From the NCBI RefSeq assembly GCF_030363035.1, contig NZ_JAUCMN010000002.1, positions 124,001 to 188,000 of the forward strand: a DNA stretch of 64,000 nucleotides, in the 5' to 3' direction. This document shows, in pieces, positions 53,154-62,029 of this stretch. The stretch comes from Curtobacterium caseinilyticum. GTDB taxonomy: Bacteria > Actinomycetota > Actinomycetes > Actinomycetales > Microbacteriaceae. The notes beneath the pieces are model-generated. The model was not told the DNA's origin and did not search any database. It saw only the letters and a list, made by a program, of their open reading frames with translations. Position 1 is the first letter of the stretch; each line of letters starts with the position of its first letter. The position numbers were made by a program, and so were the translations under genes.

Positions 53154-53531
53154 ATGAGGACACGCATCGTCGCAGCCACGGCCGCCGCGTTCGTCCTCGT
53201 CGCGCTCGCCGGCTGCACCCAGCCGTCCCCGCTGCGGGGCGTCGCGCAGGCGGCGTGCGAGAAGAAGGTCGGACCGGCGATCGTCGTCTGGTGGCGTGAC
53301 CAGTACGGCGAGACACCGTGGAAGGTGCTCGACGTCCACTCGACCGACGTCGAGCAGGAGTCGGGGAGTCCGAGCGGGGCGGCCGTGTTCTCCGTGTCCG
53401 GCGAGTCCTCGGTCCAGCGGGACGAGGACAGGACGGCGACGGAAGCGGTCCGGTGGTCGTGCTCGGCGCAGACCAGGGTCGACGACTCGACGAGCGTGGA
53501 GGCGTCGATCCAGGAGGTCGCGTTCCGCTGA
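53154..53531 (+). CDS. Small hypothetical lipoprotein
   Basis: 125 aa. Lipoprotein signal MRTRIVAATAAAFVLVALAGC with lipobox LAGC (C21). The mature part of about 105 residues has beta-strand-like segments (VGPAIVVWWRDQYGETPWKVLDVHSTDVE, AVFSVSGESSV, TEAVRWSCSAQTRV) and two further cysteines. No family recognised; it is probably an outer-face envelope protein. The start is uncertain. GAGGAG is well placed for an ATG at 53146 that gives only a three-codon frame, so 53154 may be reached by re-initiation. Confidence 0.7.
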   Translation: MRTRIVAATAAAFVLVALAGCTQPSPLRGVAQAACEKKVGPAIVVWWRDQYGETPWKVLDVHSTDVEQESGSPSGAAVFSVSGESSVQRDEDRTATEAVRWSCSAQTRVDDSTSVEASIQEVAFR

Positions 53532-53677
53532 CCCCGGTGCTCCGTCGACCACCTCCTCGCGAGGTCGAGCGGCGTGGTGCCGCTCGCCCGCGCAGCCGCC
53601 GCTCGCTGCGCGCTCTCGGAGCGCCAGGTGGAGATCGCGCCGTCGGCCTGAACCGCCACGACCGAGCCTCGGCAGGG

Positions 53678-54292
53678 TCAGCCCGGCCAGGACTCCTGCG
53701 ACCACCCGCCGTCCGGGTGCCGCTCGTAGGCGAGCCGGTTGCTCGCGGCGTCGGTCGAGCCACGCCAGAACAGCATCCGCACCGGCGTCAGCGCGAACCC
53801 CACCCACGAGTCCGGCGGCTCGAGCTCCGGACGGTCCTGTTCGAACGCCGCCCACAGCTCCCGTCGCCGGTCGGCCGTGTCGGCGGCGGCCTCGTGATCG
53901 TTCACCCAGGCGAGCACCTGCAGGTACCGGGTCCGCGCGGCGTAGGCGGCGCGGGCCTCGGCATCGGTGACGCGTGCCACGTCGCCGACGACCACGAGCT
54001 GCCGCGCCACCTCGGGCCAGACGAGGGTGACGGCGGCGCGGGGGAGTGCGGCGAGCTCGGCGGCCTTGCGGCTCCGGCTGTCGGTGTGGAAGTGCAGGCG
54101 CTCCCCGTCGAACCGGGAGAGCAGCACGGTCCGGGCAGCCGGGTACCCGTCGAGCCCGAGCGTGGACAGCGTCATGGTCGGACCCGGGCCGTCCTCGGTG
54201 GACGGTAACCAGGACGCTGCCAGCACGAGCGGGTCAGCCGGGGCAGCGGCGCCGTCGGTCGATGCCGCCACCTGCCCCGGCAGCACGGTCAC
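53678..54292 (-). CDS. Pyridoxamine 5'-phosphate oxidase-like flavoprotein
   Basis: 204 aa. The split-barrel FMN-binding fold of the PNPOx family shows in PTMTLSTLGLDGYPAARTVLLSRFDGERLHFHTDSRSRKAAEL and RAAVTLVWPEVARQLVVVGDVARV. The C-terminal WVGFALTPVRMLFWRGSTDAASNRLAYER matches the end of true PNPOx (R-L-x-R region), although here it reads RLAYER. It may be a PLP-synthesis oxidase or a flavin enzyme recruited to the catabolic cluster. GTG 54292 overlaps the creatininase stop (GTGA), so it is the last gene of that operon. Confidence 0.8.
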   Translation of the reverse strand: MTVLPGQVAASTDGAAAPADPLVLAASWLPSTEDGPGPTMTLSTLGLDGYPAARTVLLSRFDGERLHFHTDSRSRKAAELAALPRAAVTLVWPEVARQLVVVGDVARVTDAEARAAYAARTRYLQVLAWVNDHEAAADTADRRRELWAAFEQDRPELEPPDSWVGFALTPVRMLFWRGSTDAASNRLAYERHPDGGWSQESWPG

Positions 54293-55269
54293 GACACCGC
54301 CACCGCGTCGGACGCGAGCGCACCCGCGCCGGCGACACTCGCGCCGGCAGCACTCGCGCCGGCAGCACTCGCGCCGGCAGCACCGGCAGCTGGCTTCGCC
54401 ACCGCGGGGTCGAACCGGGCGATCTCGTGCAGGGACGCCACGGCCTCGTCGAGGGACCGGTCCCACAGCGCCTGCCCGTACGCGGCGGTCGCCCGGCTGG
54501 CGTCACCGACGACCCCGGGGGTGCCGAAGTCGTTCGACAACCACCCGAACGACACCGGTCCTCCGTTGAACCGGATCTTCTCGAACTCCGCCAGGTGGTC
54601 CGGCACCCAGCGCTCGGCGAGCGACATGTCGACCAGGTCGGGCCGCAGGTGCAGGATCATCGACGTCTCCGCCGCTCCACCGTGGATGCCGAGCCCGCGC
54701 TCGTCGGCGTCCTCGCCGTCGGGGCCGGGCATCCGCGCGAGCGTCGGCATCAGGAACGTCTTCAGCCCGTACCGCTTCCGGATCTCCCGGAGCGCCACCT
54801 GCAGCAGCGCGACGTTGCCGCCGTGCCCGTTCGCGAAGACGAGCGACCCGGCACCCGTCAGCGCGACGGCCCGGCCGATCTGCACGGCGGTGTCGAACAT
54901 CGTCGACTCGTCGAGCCACACGGTGCCCGGCGCCCAGCTGTGCTCGTCGGACTTCGTGAACGCCAGCGTGGGCAGCTGCCAGACGTCGAGCCCCTCGGCA
55001 GCGGCACGCTCGACGGCCGCGCCGCCGATGCGGTCGGCGAGCAGGAAGTCGGTGACCAACGGCAGGTGCGGACCGTGGTGCTCGACGGCCCCGGTCGGCT
55101 GCACGACGATCGAGTCGGGACCGAGCCCGGCGGCGACCGCCGGACCCGACAGCTCGGCGAGCAGACGCGAGCGTCCGGTCGTGCGCGGTCCGGCCGTGCC
55201 CGAGCCAGCCACGCCCGAGCCGTCCACGCCCGAGCCGTCCACGCCCGAGCGAGCAGCCCCGCCGCTCAC
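54289..55269 (-). CDS. Creatininase-family amidohydrolase
   Basis: 326 aa. Family metal-site motifs are present: VQPTGAVEHHGPHLPLVTD (E-H-H-G-P-H and the later D), VFANGHGGNVALLQ, and GIHGGAAETSMIL. The fold hydrolyses amide bonds in cyclic or formamide compounds (creatinine, formamidopyrimidines, mycofactocin precursor). Both ends carry low-complexity repeats: GVDGSGVDGSG at the N-terminus and three 15-bp copies encoding Ala/Gly/Ser near the C-terminus (54336-54380). They are probably linkers and vary in number. GTG 55269 overlaps the FAD-oxidase stop; its stop overlaps the PNPOx-like start. Confidence 0.88.
   Translation of the reverse strand: MSGGAARSGVDGSGVDGSGVAGSGTAGPRTTGRSRLLAELSGPAVAAGLGPDSIVVQPTGAVEHHGPHLPLVTDFLLADRIGGAAVERAAAEGLDVWQLPTLAFTKSDEHSWAPGTVWLDESTMFDTAVQIGRAVALTGAGSLVFANGHGGNVALLQVALREIRKRYGLKTFLMPTLARMPGPDGEDADERGLGIHGGAAETSMILHLRPDLVDMSLAERWVPDHLAEFEKIRFNGGPVSFGWLSNDFGTPGVVGDASRATAAYGQALWDRSLDEAVASLHEIARFDPAVAKPAAGAAGASAAGASAAGASVAGAGALASDAVAVS
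54336..54380. repeat. 15-bp tandem repeat inside the creatininase gene
   Basis: Three identical copies of CACTCGCGCCGGCAG in frame near the 3' end. A second 15-bp array lies near the 5' end (about 55203-55250, units with CACGCCCGAGCCGTC). Confidence 0.85.
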
Positions 55270-56651
55270 TTGCCGAACCCCGGCACGACAGGCTGCGCCG
55301 ATGCGGTCGAACCACCGCTGACGACGAGCGACGGATCGATCACGTGCCCCGGGTTGAGCAGCCCGTCCGGGTCGGTGCGCCGCTTGAGCGCCACGAGCTC
55401 CTCGACCCCGTGGTCGACGTAGTACTGGTGCGGGCTGTGCACCCGGACGCCCAGGTCGCGGAGCAGCGGGTAGCCGGCGTAGACGTCCTCGGCCCCGGTG
55501 TACGGGGCGGTGAGCATGCCGATCGGGCCGACGTGCGCCGCCTCGATGTGCAGCATGCCGCCCGGGTACACCGCCTCGACCTCGGCGATCCGGTCGATCA
55601 GCGCCTCGCCACCGACCTCGACGTGGAAGTACTCGGTGTCCGGGGTGTTCCGCTTGAGCCACCAGATCGGGTGGTTGTAGGAGAGCATCGACACCTTGGT
55701 GGTCTGCTGGAGTCCCTCGCGGACGTCCGACACGGTCCCGCCGGCCTGCTCGATCAGCATGCGCGCTTCGTCGAGGACGACGTCGTCGATGATCGCGCGG
55801 AGGCTCGCCCGGTCGTCCGGGATCGCCGTGTCCGACGGCAGGGTCGCGGCGACCTCGGCCCGGTCGGCGCTGACGAGCCGGGGGACCGGGTCGAGACCGC
55901 GGAGGGTGCGCACCGCGACCAGGGCGTCCTCGAAGGTCGGGAAGGACGCGTACACGGCACGCCACTCCTGCAGCGGCTCGAGCCGGACGGTCGCCCGGGC
56001 GATGACGCCGGCGGTGCCGTAGGTGTGCACGAAGGGCTGCGCCTCGTCGCCCTCGACGTGCAGCAGCTCGTCGGAGCCGGGCAGTGCGACGTCGAGCGCG
56101 GTGACGAAGCCCTGCCAGTTCGACCCGTGCGCGATCGAGCCGGTGCCGCCGGAGCCCCCGGACAGGAAGCCGCCGATGGTGGACTGGGCGGTCGACGGGT
56201 ACATCCAGAGCTGCTGGCCGGTGGCGGCCGCGGCCTGCTCCATGGCGACCATCGAGGCGCCGGCCTCGGCGGTGACCCAGCCGTCCCCGACCTCGACGAC
56301 GGCGCGGGCGCGCGAGGTGTCGAGCACCAGGCCGCCGTGCAGCGGGATGCCCTGGCCGTAGTTGCCGGTGCCCTTGCCGCGGGTCGTGACGGGCACGTTG
56401 TGCCGGACGGCGGCCTGCAGCGTGGCCGCGATGTCGTCCGCCGACGCCGGGTACGCGACGAGGTCGGCGAGCCCGAGCGGCAGCTGCGCGCTGAGGATCG
56501 GGCTCATGGTCGCCTCGTCGACGGAGGCACGGGCGCGGGTGCGCTCGTCGGCGCTCACGCCGCGCTCGCCGAGGAGGTCGACGAGGTCGGCGCGCAGCGC
56601 CGCGAGGTTCTCGGGGGCGACGGTGGTGGAGGCGGGGGTGACGGTGGTCAT
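55266..56651 (-). CDS. FAD-linked oxidase (VAO/PCMH type)
   Basis: 461 aa. N-terminal FAD-binding fold with VPVTTRGKGTGNYGQGIPLHGGLVLDTSRA (pyrophosphate-binding loop), then STIGGFLSGGSGGTGSIAHG. The C-terminal end DPDGLLNPGHVIDPS is typical of D-lactate/glycolate-type and related flavin oxidoreductases. No His or Cys for covalent FAD was assigned. It likely oxidises a hydroxy- or amino-acid-like intermediate in the cluster pathway. Shine-Dalgarno GGAGTCAGC precedes ATG 56651. It lies 165 nt after the ABC binding-protein gene, with palindrome copy D between them. Confidence 0.87.
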   Translation of the reverse strand: MTTVTPASTTVAPENLAALRADLVDLLGERGVSADERTRARASVDEATMSPILSAQLPLGLADLVAYPASADDIAATLQAAVRHNVPVTTRGKGTGNYGQGIPLHGGLVLDTSRARAVVEVGDGWVTAEAGASMVAMEQAAAATGQQLWMYPSTAQSTIGGFLSGGSGGTGSIAHGSNWQGFVTALDVALPGSDELLHVEGDEAQPFVHTYGTAGVIARATVRLEPLQEWRAVYASFPTFEDALVAVRTLRGLDPVPRLVSADRAEVAATLPSDTAIPDDRASLRAIIDDVVLDEARMLIEQAGGTVSDVREGLQQTTKVSMLSYNHPIWWLKRNTPDTEYFHVEVGGEALIDRIAEVEAVYPGGMLHIEAAHVGPIGMLTAPYTGAEDVYAGYPLLRDLGVRVHSPHQYYVDHGVEELVALKRRTDPDGLLNPGHVIDPSLVVSGGSTASAQPVVPGFGK

Positions 56652-56750
56652 GCTGACTCCTGTGGGGTGGGTGGTGCGGAGACGGAGGACGGGGCCCACG
56701 CCGCCGGTTCCGGTGCGACGCGCCAGCGGCGGACCGGCCGTGCCGGTGGG

Positions 56751-56784
56751 GGGAGGCGCGGGGCGGGCGTGCCCCGCGCCTCCC
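56751..56784. repeat. Dispersed palindrome, copy D (shortened)
   Basis: GGGAGGCGCGGGG (56751-56763) pairs over 13 bp with 56772-56784. The right flank CCCGTCCGG retains the family arm, but the left outer arm has decayed. It lies between two minus-strand genes of the catabolic cluster. Confidence 0.7.
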
Positions 56785-56816
56785 GTCCGGTGGTCGGTCG
56801 GCTCAGCCGACCCGGG

Positions 56817-58013
56817 TCACTTCCCCAGACCGATGGACTTGTCGAGGAACTCGTTGGTGAACAGGTCGGACGGCTGGAGGTCGCTCTTCACGTCACCGGT
56901 ACCGGCGAAGACCGGGGTGGCCTTCTCGATGAAGTCCTGCATGCGCTGCTCGTCCATCGAGCCGATGTAGCCGTCGGTGTCCTTCGCGAGCCCGAGCTCG
57001 ACCAGCTGCTTCGCCGCGAACGCGCCGACCTTCGAGTCGTAGGTCCAGCCGTTGTTGTACTGCTGCACGAGCCGCGTGATGAGGTCGTTCGTGGCCTGCG
57101 GCGCCTTCAGGTAGTCGACGTCCGCCTGCTGCATGACGGGCACGAGCTTCTTCAGGCAGGGCGTGAGCTTCGACAGGTCGCCGGTGCGGACCGACATCGC
57201 CTCGGGGTACGGGTTCCAGCCGGTGCTCGAGATCGGCTTGTACGCGACCTTCTTGCCCCAGGCCGCGACCTGGTTCTGGTAGATGTACGGCTCCGCGGTG
57301 GCGAAGCCCTGCTGGGCGTCCTTGCCGCCGGCGGAGACGAACTTCGACGGGGTGCCGTCGTAGCTGCCGTCGAGGACCTTCTTCGGCAGGATGCCGGACT
57401 GCTCGAGGTACGTCATGTACGCGGCGCCGTTGAAGTAGCGGACGACGCCGCCGTTCTTCTCGAGCTCCTTGCCGAGGTCCTCGATGCTGTCGACGTCGGG
57501 GTAGGTCTTCGGGTCCCACATGATCGACATCGGCGACGAGTCGTTCTCGGCGAACACCGCGGTGGTGGGCAGGTTGCCGGAGAACTGGACCTGCTCGTCG
57601 GTGGACATGTAGCCGAGGGTGATCGACTTGTCCTGGTACATCTGCGAGGCGACCTTCGTGTAGCCGATCGCCGGGCCGCCGGCGCGGATCTCGAGCTTCA
57701 CGCCCGTGCTCTTGCCGTTGGCGTACAGGTCGCCCGTGACGGTCTTGCCCGAGGCGTCGATGGAGGGGTCCGGGCCGAGCATCTCGTACAGGTGGCCGTG
57801 CTCGCCCTCGGGGTTCCAGTCGGTCTGGACGACGACGGTCGACGGGCAGACGCCCGACAGGTCGATCGCGGGGCCGGACGCGGCCTTCGCGGGGGCGCTC
57901 GACGCGGCGGTGCCGGCGGACGAGCCGGCGGCGCATCCGGTGAGGGCGAGCGCGGTCGCGGCGAGGGCTGCGGTCGCGACGCCGATCCGCGTCGTGGTTC
58001 GGGTGGTGCGCAT
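56817..58013 (-). CDS. ABC-transporter substrate-binding lipoprotein (NMT1/THI5-like)
   Basis: 398 aa. Lipoprotein signal ending ALALTGCAAGSS. The mature protein has the periplasmic-binding fold of the NMT1/SsuA/THI5 group: VVVQTDWNPEGEHGHLYEMLGPD at the N-terminus (the TDW motif of thiamine-precursor and pyrimidine binders), AGGPAIGYTKVASQMYQDKSITLGY, and GFATAEPYIYQNQVAAWGKKVAYKPI. The ligand could be a pyrimidine or another N-heterocycle, which would fit the deaminase-like hydrolases nearby. It works with the permease and ATPase upstream on the same strand (165-nt gap). Confidence 0.85.
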   Translation of the reverse strand: MRTTRTTTRIGVATAALAATALALTGCAAGSSAGTAASSAPAKAASGPAIDLSGVCPSTVVVQTDWNPEGEHGHLYEMLGPDPSIDASGKTVTGDLYANGKSTGVKLEIRAGGPAIGYTKVASQMYQDKSITLGYMSTDEQVQFSGNLPTTAVFAENDSSPMSIMWDPKTYPDVDSIEDLGKELEKNGGVVRYFNGAAYMTYLEQSGILPKKVLDGSYDGTPSKFVSAGGKDAQQGFATAEPYIYQNQVAAWGKKVAYKPISSTGWNPYPEAMSVRTGDLSKLTPCLKKLVPVMQQADVDYLKAPQATNDLITRLVQQYNNGWTYDSKVGAFAAKQLVELGLAKDTDGYIGSMDEQRMQDFIEKATPVFAGTGDVKSDLQPSDLFTNEFLDKSIGLGK

Positions 58014-58178
58014 GGAGGCTCCGTTCGTGGTGCGGGTCTCGTGGTGCTGTCGGGTCGGGATGGGGTGGTGGGACCGGGCACGTCGACGGTGCGGGGCGCT
58101 GTGGCCGCGGACGTGCCCGGGGGTCTGGAGGGGGCGACCCGGGCCGCGGCGACCGGGGGGAGGTTGCCGCGACGCGGG

Positions 58179-59048
58179 TCAGCTGAAGTCGTGCCAGCGA
58201 CCGACGGCCAGACGGCCGACCAGTCCGAACACGAGGAAGACGGCGACGCCGTAGAGCGAGGCGATGATGATCGTTGCGTAGAGCTCCGGTCCCATCAGGC
58301 GCGAGGCGGTCACCTGGATGAGCACGCCGAGGCCGGGGTTGCCGCGCTGGAAGAACTGGTCGCCGACGATGGCGCCGATGACGCTCAGGCCGGCCGAGGT
58401 CCGCAGGCCGACGAAGATCGACGGCAGGGCGGCGGGGAACTGGAGCTTCACGAGCTGGGCGAAGCGGCTCGCCCGCTGCAGCCGGAAGAGCTCGCGCTGC
58501 GCCCGGTCCGCGGACTGCAGCCCGAACAGGGTGTTCGACACCATCGGGAACAGGGCGATCATCACGGTGACGATGACCCGGCTGGCGAACTCGTACCCGA
58601 ACAGGGCGCCGATGAGCGGGACGAGCGCCAGGATCGGCACGCACTGCAGCACCACCGCGTACGGGTAGAGCGAGCGCTCGAGCCACTTCGCCTGCGCCAT
58701 GGCCATCGCCCAGACGACGCCGATCACGATCGCGAAGCCGAGGCCGACCAGGGACACCACGGTGGTGCGGCCGAGGGCGGACCACAGGTCGGACCCGAAG
58801 GTCGAGGGGGAGCCGTCCGGCATCGTCGGGGCGACGATCGCCTTCGCCACGAGGTGCGGGTAGGGCACCAGGAACGCGAGCCCGCGGACGTGGTCGTAGT
58901 AGGCGGCTGCGGCGTACCAGACGCCGACGAGCGCGGCGAGGACGACGAGCGGCTGCCACCACGACACGGTGCGGCGCGCACGAGGGGTGGAGCGACGGGC
59001 AGCGGTCCGGACGGCGCGGGTCTCCGCGACCTCCTGCAGGGTGACCAT
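58179..59048 (-). CDS. ABC-transporter permease
   Basis: 289 aa with six transmembrane helices. The cytoplasmic EAA-type loop reads QRELFRLQRASRFAQLVKLQFPAALPSIFVGLRTSAGLSVIGAIVGDQFF, as in SsuC/TauC/ThiX permeases. The 45-residue N-terminal tail before helix 1 is polar and basic. ATG 59048 shares its first base with the ATPase stop, so the two are coupled. It forms the importer with the ATPase (59048-59839) and the lipoprotein (56817-58013). Confidence 0.92.
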   Translation of the reverse strand: MVTLQEVAETRAVRTAARRSTPRARRTVSWWQPLVVLAALVGVWYAAAAYYDHVRGLAFLVPYPHLVAKAIVAPTMPDGSPSTFGSDLWSALGRTTVVSLVGLGFAIVIGVVWAMAMAQAKWLERSLYPYAVVLQCVPILALVPLIGALFGYEFASRVIVTVMIALFPMVSNTLFGLQSADRAQRELFRLQRASRFAQLVKLQFPAALPSIFVGLRTSAGLSVIGAIVGDQFFQRGNPGLGVLIQVTASRLMGPELYATIIIASLYGVAVFLVFGLVGRLAVGRWHDFS

Positions 59049-59839
59049 CAGCGGTGTCCTTCCCGGAGCGCGTGCGAGACCTCGCCGACCAGTTCGGCGA
59101 ACTCGGGGGTGAAGCGGATGTCGGGGTCGCGGGGCATCGGGAACGGCACCTCGAACCGGCCGACGATGCTGCCCGGGCGGCCGGACATGACGACGACCTC
59201 GGTGGACAGGTACACGGCCTCGGACACCGAGTGGGTGATGAACAGCCCGGCGAACTGCTGCTCCACGAAGAGCCGGAGGAGTTCGTCGTTGAGGCGTTCG
59301 CGGGTGATCTCGTCGAGGGCACCGAACGGCTCGTCGAACAGGAACAGCTCGGGGTCGAGCGTCAGCGACCGGGCGAGCGAGACGCGCATCCGCATGCCGC
59401 CGGACAGCTGCTTCGGCAGGTTCGTCTCGAAGCCGTTCAGCCCGACCAGGTCGATGGCGTGGGCGGCCTTGGCGGCACGCTCGGCCTTCGGCACGTGTCC
59501 GAGTTCGGCGAGCAGCTCGACGTTGCCCTGCACCGAGCGCCAGGGCAGCAGGGTGGCGTCCTGGAAGACGTAGCCGATGCGGTCGGCGGCCACCTCGGCG
59601 GTGCCGTGCGACGCCGACTCGAGGCCGGAGGCGATCCGGAGCAGGGTCGACTTGCCGCAGCCGGAGGGGCCGACGACCGAGACGAACTGGCCGCGGTCGA
59701 CGGTCAGGTCGACGCCCTGCAGGGCGACGGTGCCGTTCGGGAAGGTCATCTCGACGTCGCGGAAGTCGAGCAGCGTGTCCGTCGTGGTGACGGGCGGCGG
59801 GGCGGTGGTGGTCACGGGCACCTCGGGTTCTCGGGTCAC
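59048..59839 (-). CDS. ABC-transporter ATP-binding protein
   Basis: 263 aa. Walker A GPSGCGKST, Q-loop GYVFQDATLLPWRSV, signature LSGGMRMRVSLARSL and Walker B LFLFDEPFGALD are all present, followed by the H-loop FITHSVSEAVYLS. The VFQDATLLPW sequence is typical of the nitrate/taurine/sulfonate/THI5 ABC subfamily. GTG 59839. The gap from the deaminase-like gene upstream is 24 nt. Confidence 0.93.
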   Translation of the reverse strand: MTREPEVPVTTTAPPPVTTTDTLLDFRDVEMTFPNGTVALQGVDLTVDRGQFVSVVGPSGCGKSTLLRIASGLESASHGTAEVAADRIGYVFQDATLLPWRSVQGNVELLAELGHVPKAERAAKAAHAIDLVGLNGFETNLPKQLSGGMRMRVSLARSLTLDPELFLFDEPFGALDEITRERLNDELLRLFVEQQFAGLFITHSVSEAVYLSTEVVVMSGRPGSIVGRFEVPFPMPRDPDIRFTPEFAELVGEVSHALREGHR

Positions 59840-59863
59840 GGGTTCGCGGGGATGGGGCGAGGG

Positions 59864-61165
59864 TCAGGCGGGGACGGCGGCGGTCGCACGGACGGGCGCC
59901 GGGGCGGCGACGGTCGTGCGGACCTCGGTGCGGGCGACGAGCCGCCCGCGGGACAGGACGATGCGGTCGACCGGGGCGTTCGCGACCGCGTCGGTGACGC
60001 TGGTCGCGGCGATCGCGAGCAGGTCGGCTCGCCGTCCGGGGACGGGGCCGGCGGCCGGGAGGCCCATCACGCTCCGAGCGGTGTCGCTCACCATCGCGTA
60101 CGCCTGGTCCGGCGTCACGTGGCCGGCCGTCACGAGCAGGCTCGCGGTCTCCAGGGCGTCGCTCCGCCCCACCGGGTTGAACGGGTCGCGGACGTTGTCC
60201 GCGCCCGCGGCGACCCGCACGCCGGCCTCGGTCAGGGCGCGGATCGCGGTGAGTCCCCGCGGGGTGGACACCGGGTGCTGCCACCCCTGCAGGTACAGGT
60301 TGGTGATCGGCAGGGTGATGACGCCGAGGTCGGCCGCGGCGACGTCGGCGACGACCTCGGCCAGGCGCTCCGGGCCGAGCGTGCCGAGCCGGACGCAGTG
60401 CCCGGCGGAGTACTGGTGCCCGTCGGGCCGTCGGGAGCGCAGGAGGCTGACCGCCCGGGCGTAGTGGTCGAGGGTGACCGGTCCGTCCAGGCTCTCGTCG
60501 GTGTGCAGGTCGACGCCGACCCCGTGCCGCTCGGCGATCGCGAGCAGTCGGTCGACGTCGGCGAGCGGGTCCTCGGCGAGGTGCGGAGCGCCCCCGACCA
60601 GGTCGACGCCGCAGTCGAGCACGGCCTCGACGTGGGCATCCGGGGCGAGCGGACCGGCGAGGGCGACGAGTTCGATGTCCATGAGGCCGGCGAGTTCCTC
60701 GCGGACCTGCACCAGCGCTCGTGCGCCGCGGGTGGCTGCCTCGACCGGGGCGGCGGGGTCGGCCGCGGTCCGACGGCCGCTCAGGACGTCGACGTGGCTG
60801 CGGACCGCGGTGGTGCCCGCGGCGAGCAACGTCAGGGCCGCCGTCCGTGTACGGTCGGCGATCTCGTCGACGGTCATCGTGGTGGCGTACGCGGACCACG
60901 ACGCGATCGCGGCACCGAGGTCCCCGAGCGGCGGCCGGATCGCGTCGGCGCTCAGGGCCTTGTCGAGGTGCGCGTGCGGTTCCGCCGGGGCGGTGAGCAG
61001 CAGGCGCCCGTCGAGGTCGAGCACGGCGTCGGCTGGTGCGGTGAGCGTGCCGGCGGGAGCGACGGCGGAAACGGTGTCACCGTCGATGGCGACGTCGACC
61101 AGGCGACCGTCCGGCAGCAGCGCGGACCGCAGGAGCCCGACCGGGCGGGGTGCTGACGAGTCCAT
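59864..61165 (-). CDS. Cytosine deaminase-like amidohydrolase
   Basis: 433 aa. TIM-barrel metal hydrolase with motifs close to CodA: PAEPHAHLDKAL (HxH), GVDLHTDESLD (Glu/Asp proton shuttle region), YSAGHCVRLG (His), and AGADNVRDPFNPVGRSD (final metal Asp). The N- and C-terminal beta segments form the usual composite domain. It likely deaminates or hydrolyses an N-heterocycle brought in by the ABC importer that follows. ATG 61165 after AGAGGCTCCGG. It is the first gene of the minus-strand catabolic operon. The 19-bp inverted repeat (61192-61210) lies 27 nt upstream, the likely regulatory site. Confidence 0.85.
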   Translation of the reverse strand: MDSSAPRPVGLLRSALLPDGRLVDVAIDGDTVSAVAPAGTLTAPADAVLDLDGRLLLTAPAEPHAHLDKALSADAIRPPLGDLGAAIASWSAYATTMTVDEIADRTRTAALTLLAAGTTAVRSHVDVLSGRRTAADPAAPVEAATRGARALVQVREELAGLMDIELVALAGPLAPDAHVEAVLDCGVDLVGGAPHLAEDPLADVDRLLAIAERHGVGVDLHTDESLDGPVTLDHYARAVSLLRSRRPDGHQYSAGHCVRLGTLGPERLAEVVADVAAADLGVITLPITNLYLQGWQHPVSTPRGLTAIRALTEAGVRVAAGADNVRDPFNPVGRSDALETASLLVTAGHVTPDQAYAMVSDTARSVMGLPAAGPVPGRRADLLAIAATSVTDAVANAPVDRIVLSRGRLVARTEVRTTVAAPAPVRATAAVPA

Positions 61166-61191
61166 CCGGAGCCTCTCGGTCGTGTGTGAGA

Positions 61192-61210
61192 ATGTTGATC
61201 GCATCAACAT
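61192..61210. promoter_or_regulatory. Probable operator of the XRE-cupin regulator
   Basis: Perfect inverted repeat ATGTTGAT-CGC-ATCAACAT in the divergent region between the deaminase-like and regulator genes. It is AT-rich in a GC-rich setting and lies 27 nt before the deaminase ATG. Confidence 0.7.
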
Positions 61211-61375
61211 CTCCGATGCTAGGGCGGCAGTGTTTCCCTCTCGTTTCGAGGCGGTTGCCGTGTGTGACACCCGTCCCGGTCCGACCCGGGAGCCGGAACG
61301 ACGGTTCCGGATCGGGCTCGTCGGACCAGCCGCAGACCGCGCCGGAGACCCCGTCCAGGCCGAGAGGAGTGCGCC

Positions 61376-62029
61376 GTGACCACCGGCACCACCACCGAGA
61401 CCGACCGCGTCGTCGACGACCAGACCCAGCGCATCGGCGAGCACATCCGCGCCCGCCGCCGCGCCGCACGGCTGACCCTCGTGCAGGTCGCCGAGCAGAC
61501 CGGACTGTCGCACCCGTTCCTCAGCCAGGTCGAACGAGGGCACTCCCGCGCGAGCATGGTGTCCCTCGAGAAGATCGCCGCGGCCCTCGGGACGACACAG
61601 GTCGAGCTGCTCGCCGCCGGTGCCCCGGAACGACCGGACCACGACGTGCGCGCCCCCGAGGTCATCCGCGCCGGGGAGGGTGCCCGCGGCCCGTTCTCGA
61701 GCGGCGAGGCCCGGCTGCTCGTGCACGCCGGACCGCACGCCTTCGAGCCGCTCGAGTGGACGGGGGACAACACGGACCTCGGCGACTACTTCGAGCACCG
61801 CGAGGACGAGTTCCTCACCGTGCTCGCCGGCGACGTCCTGCTCGACCTGCGCGGGCAGGATCCCCTGCGCCTCGGGCCGGGTGACTCCGCGTACTACCGC
61901 GGCGGCACCGGGCACCGCTGGTGCAGCGCGGACGGCAGCCGCTTCCACATGATCGTGGTCAAGGAGACCCCGCGCGCCGTCGCGGTCCCGAACGCCGCAG
62001 CGGGCCCGAGCGCCGGAGTGGTCGCGTGA
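61376..62029 (+). CDS. XRE-family regulator with cupin domain
   Basis: 217 aa. N-terminal helix-turn-helix: GEHIRARRRAARLTLVQVAEQTGLSHPFLSQVERGHSRASMVSLEKIAAALG. A C-terminal cupin barrel follows (FEHREDEFLTVLAGDVLLDLRGQDPLRLGPGDSAYYRGGTGHRWCSADGSRF) with the E and H positions of cupin motifs 1 and 2. Such proteins sense a small metabolite and usually control the divergent catabolic operon; the inverted repeat at 61192-61210 is the likely site. GTG 61376 follows GAGAGGAG. The stop overlaps the reductase GTG (GTGA). Confidence 0.9.
   Translation: MTTGTTTETDRVVDDQTQRIGEHIRARRRAARLTLVQVAEQTGLSHPFLSQVERGHSRASMVSLEKIAAALGTTQVELLAAGAPERPDHDVRAPEVIRAGEGARGPFSSGEARLLVHAGPHAFEPLEWTGDNTDLGDYFEHREDEFLTVLAGDVLLDLRGQDPLRLGPGDSAYYRGGTGHRWCSADGSRFHMIVVKETPRAVAVPNAAAGPSAGVVA

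Noticed and set aside
55344..59573. 1409-aa open frame on the plus strand
   Set aside because: Runs antisense across four real genes (FAD oxidase, ABC binding protein, permease, ATPase) and has no domain pattern.
59054..61156. 700-aa open frame on the plus strand
   Set aside because: Antisense to the ABC ATPase and deaminase-like genes; repetitive low-complexity translation.
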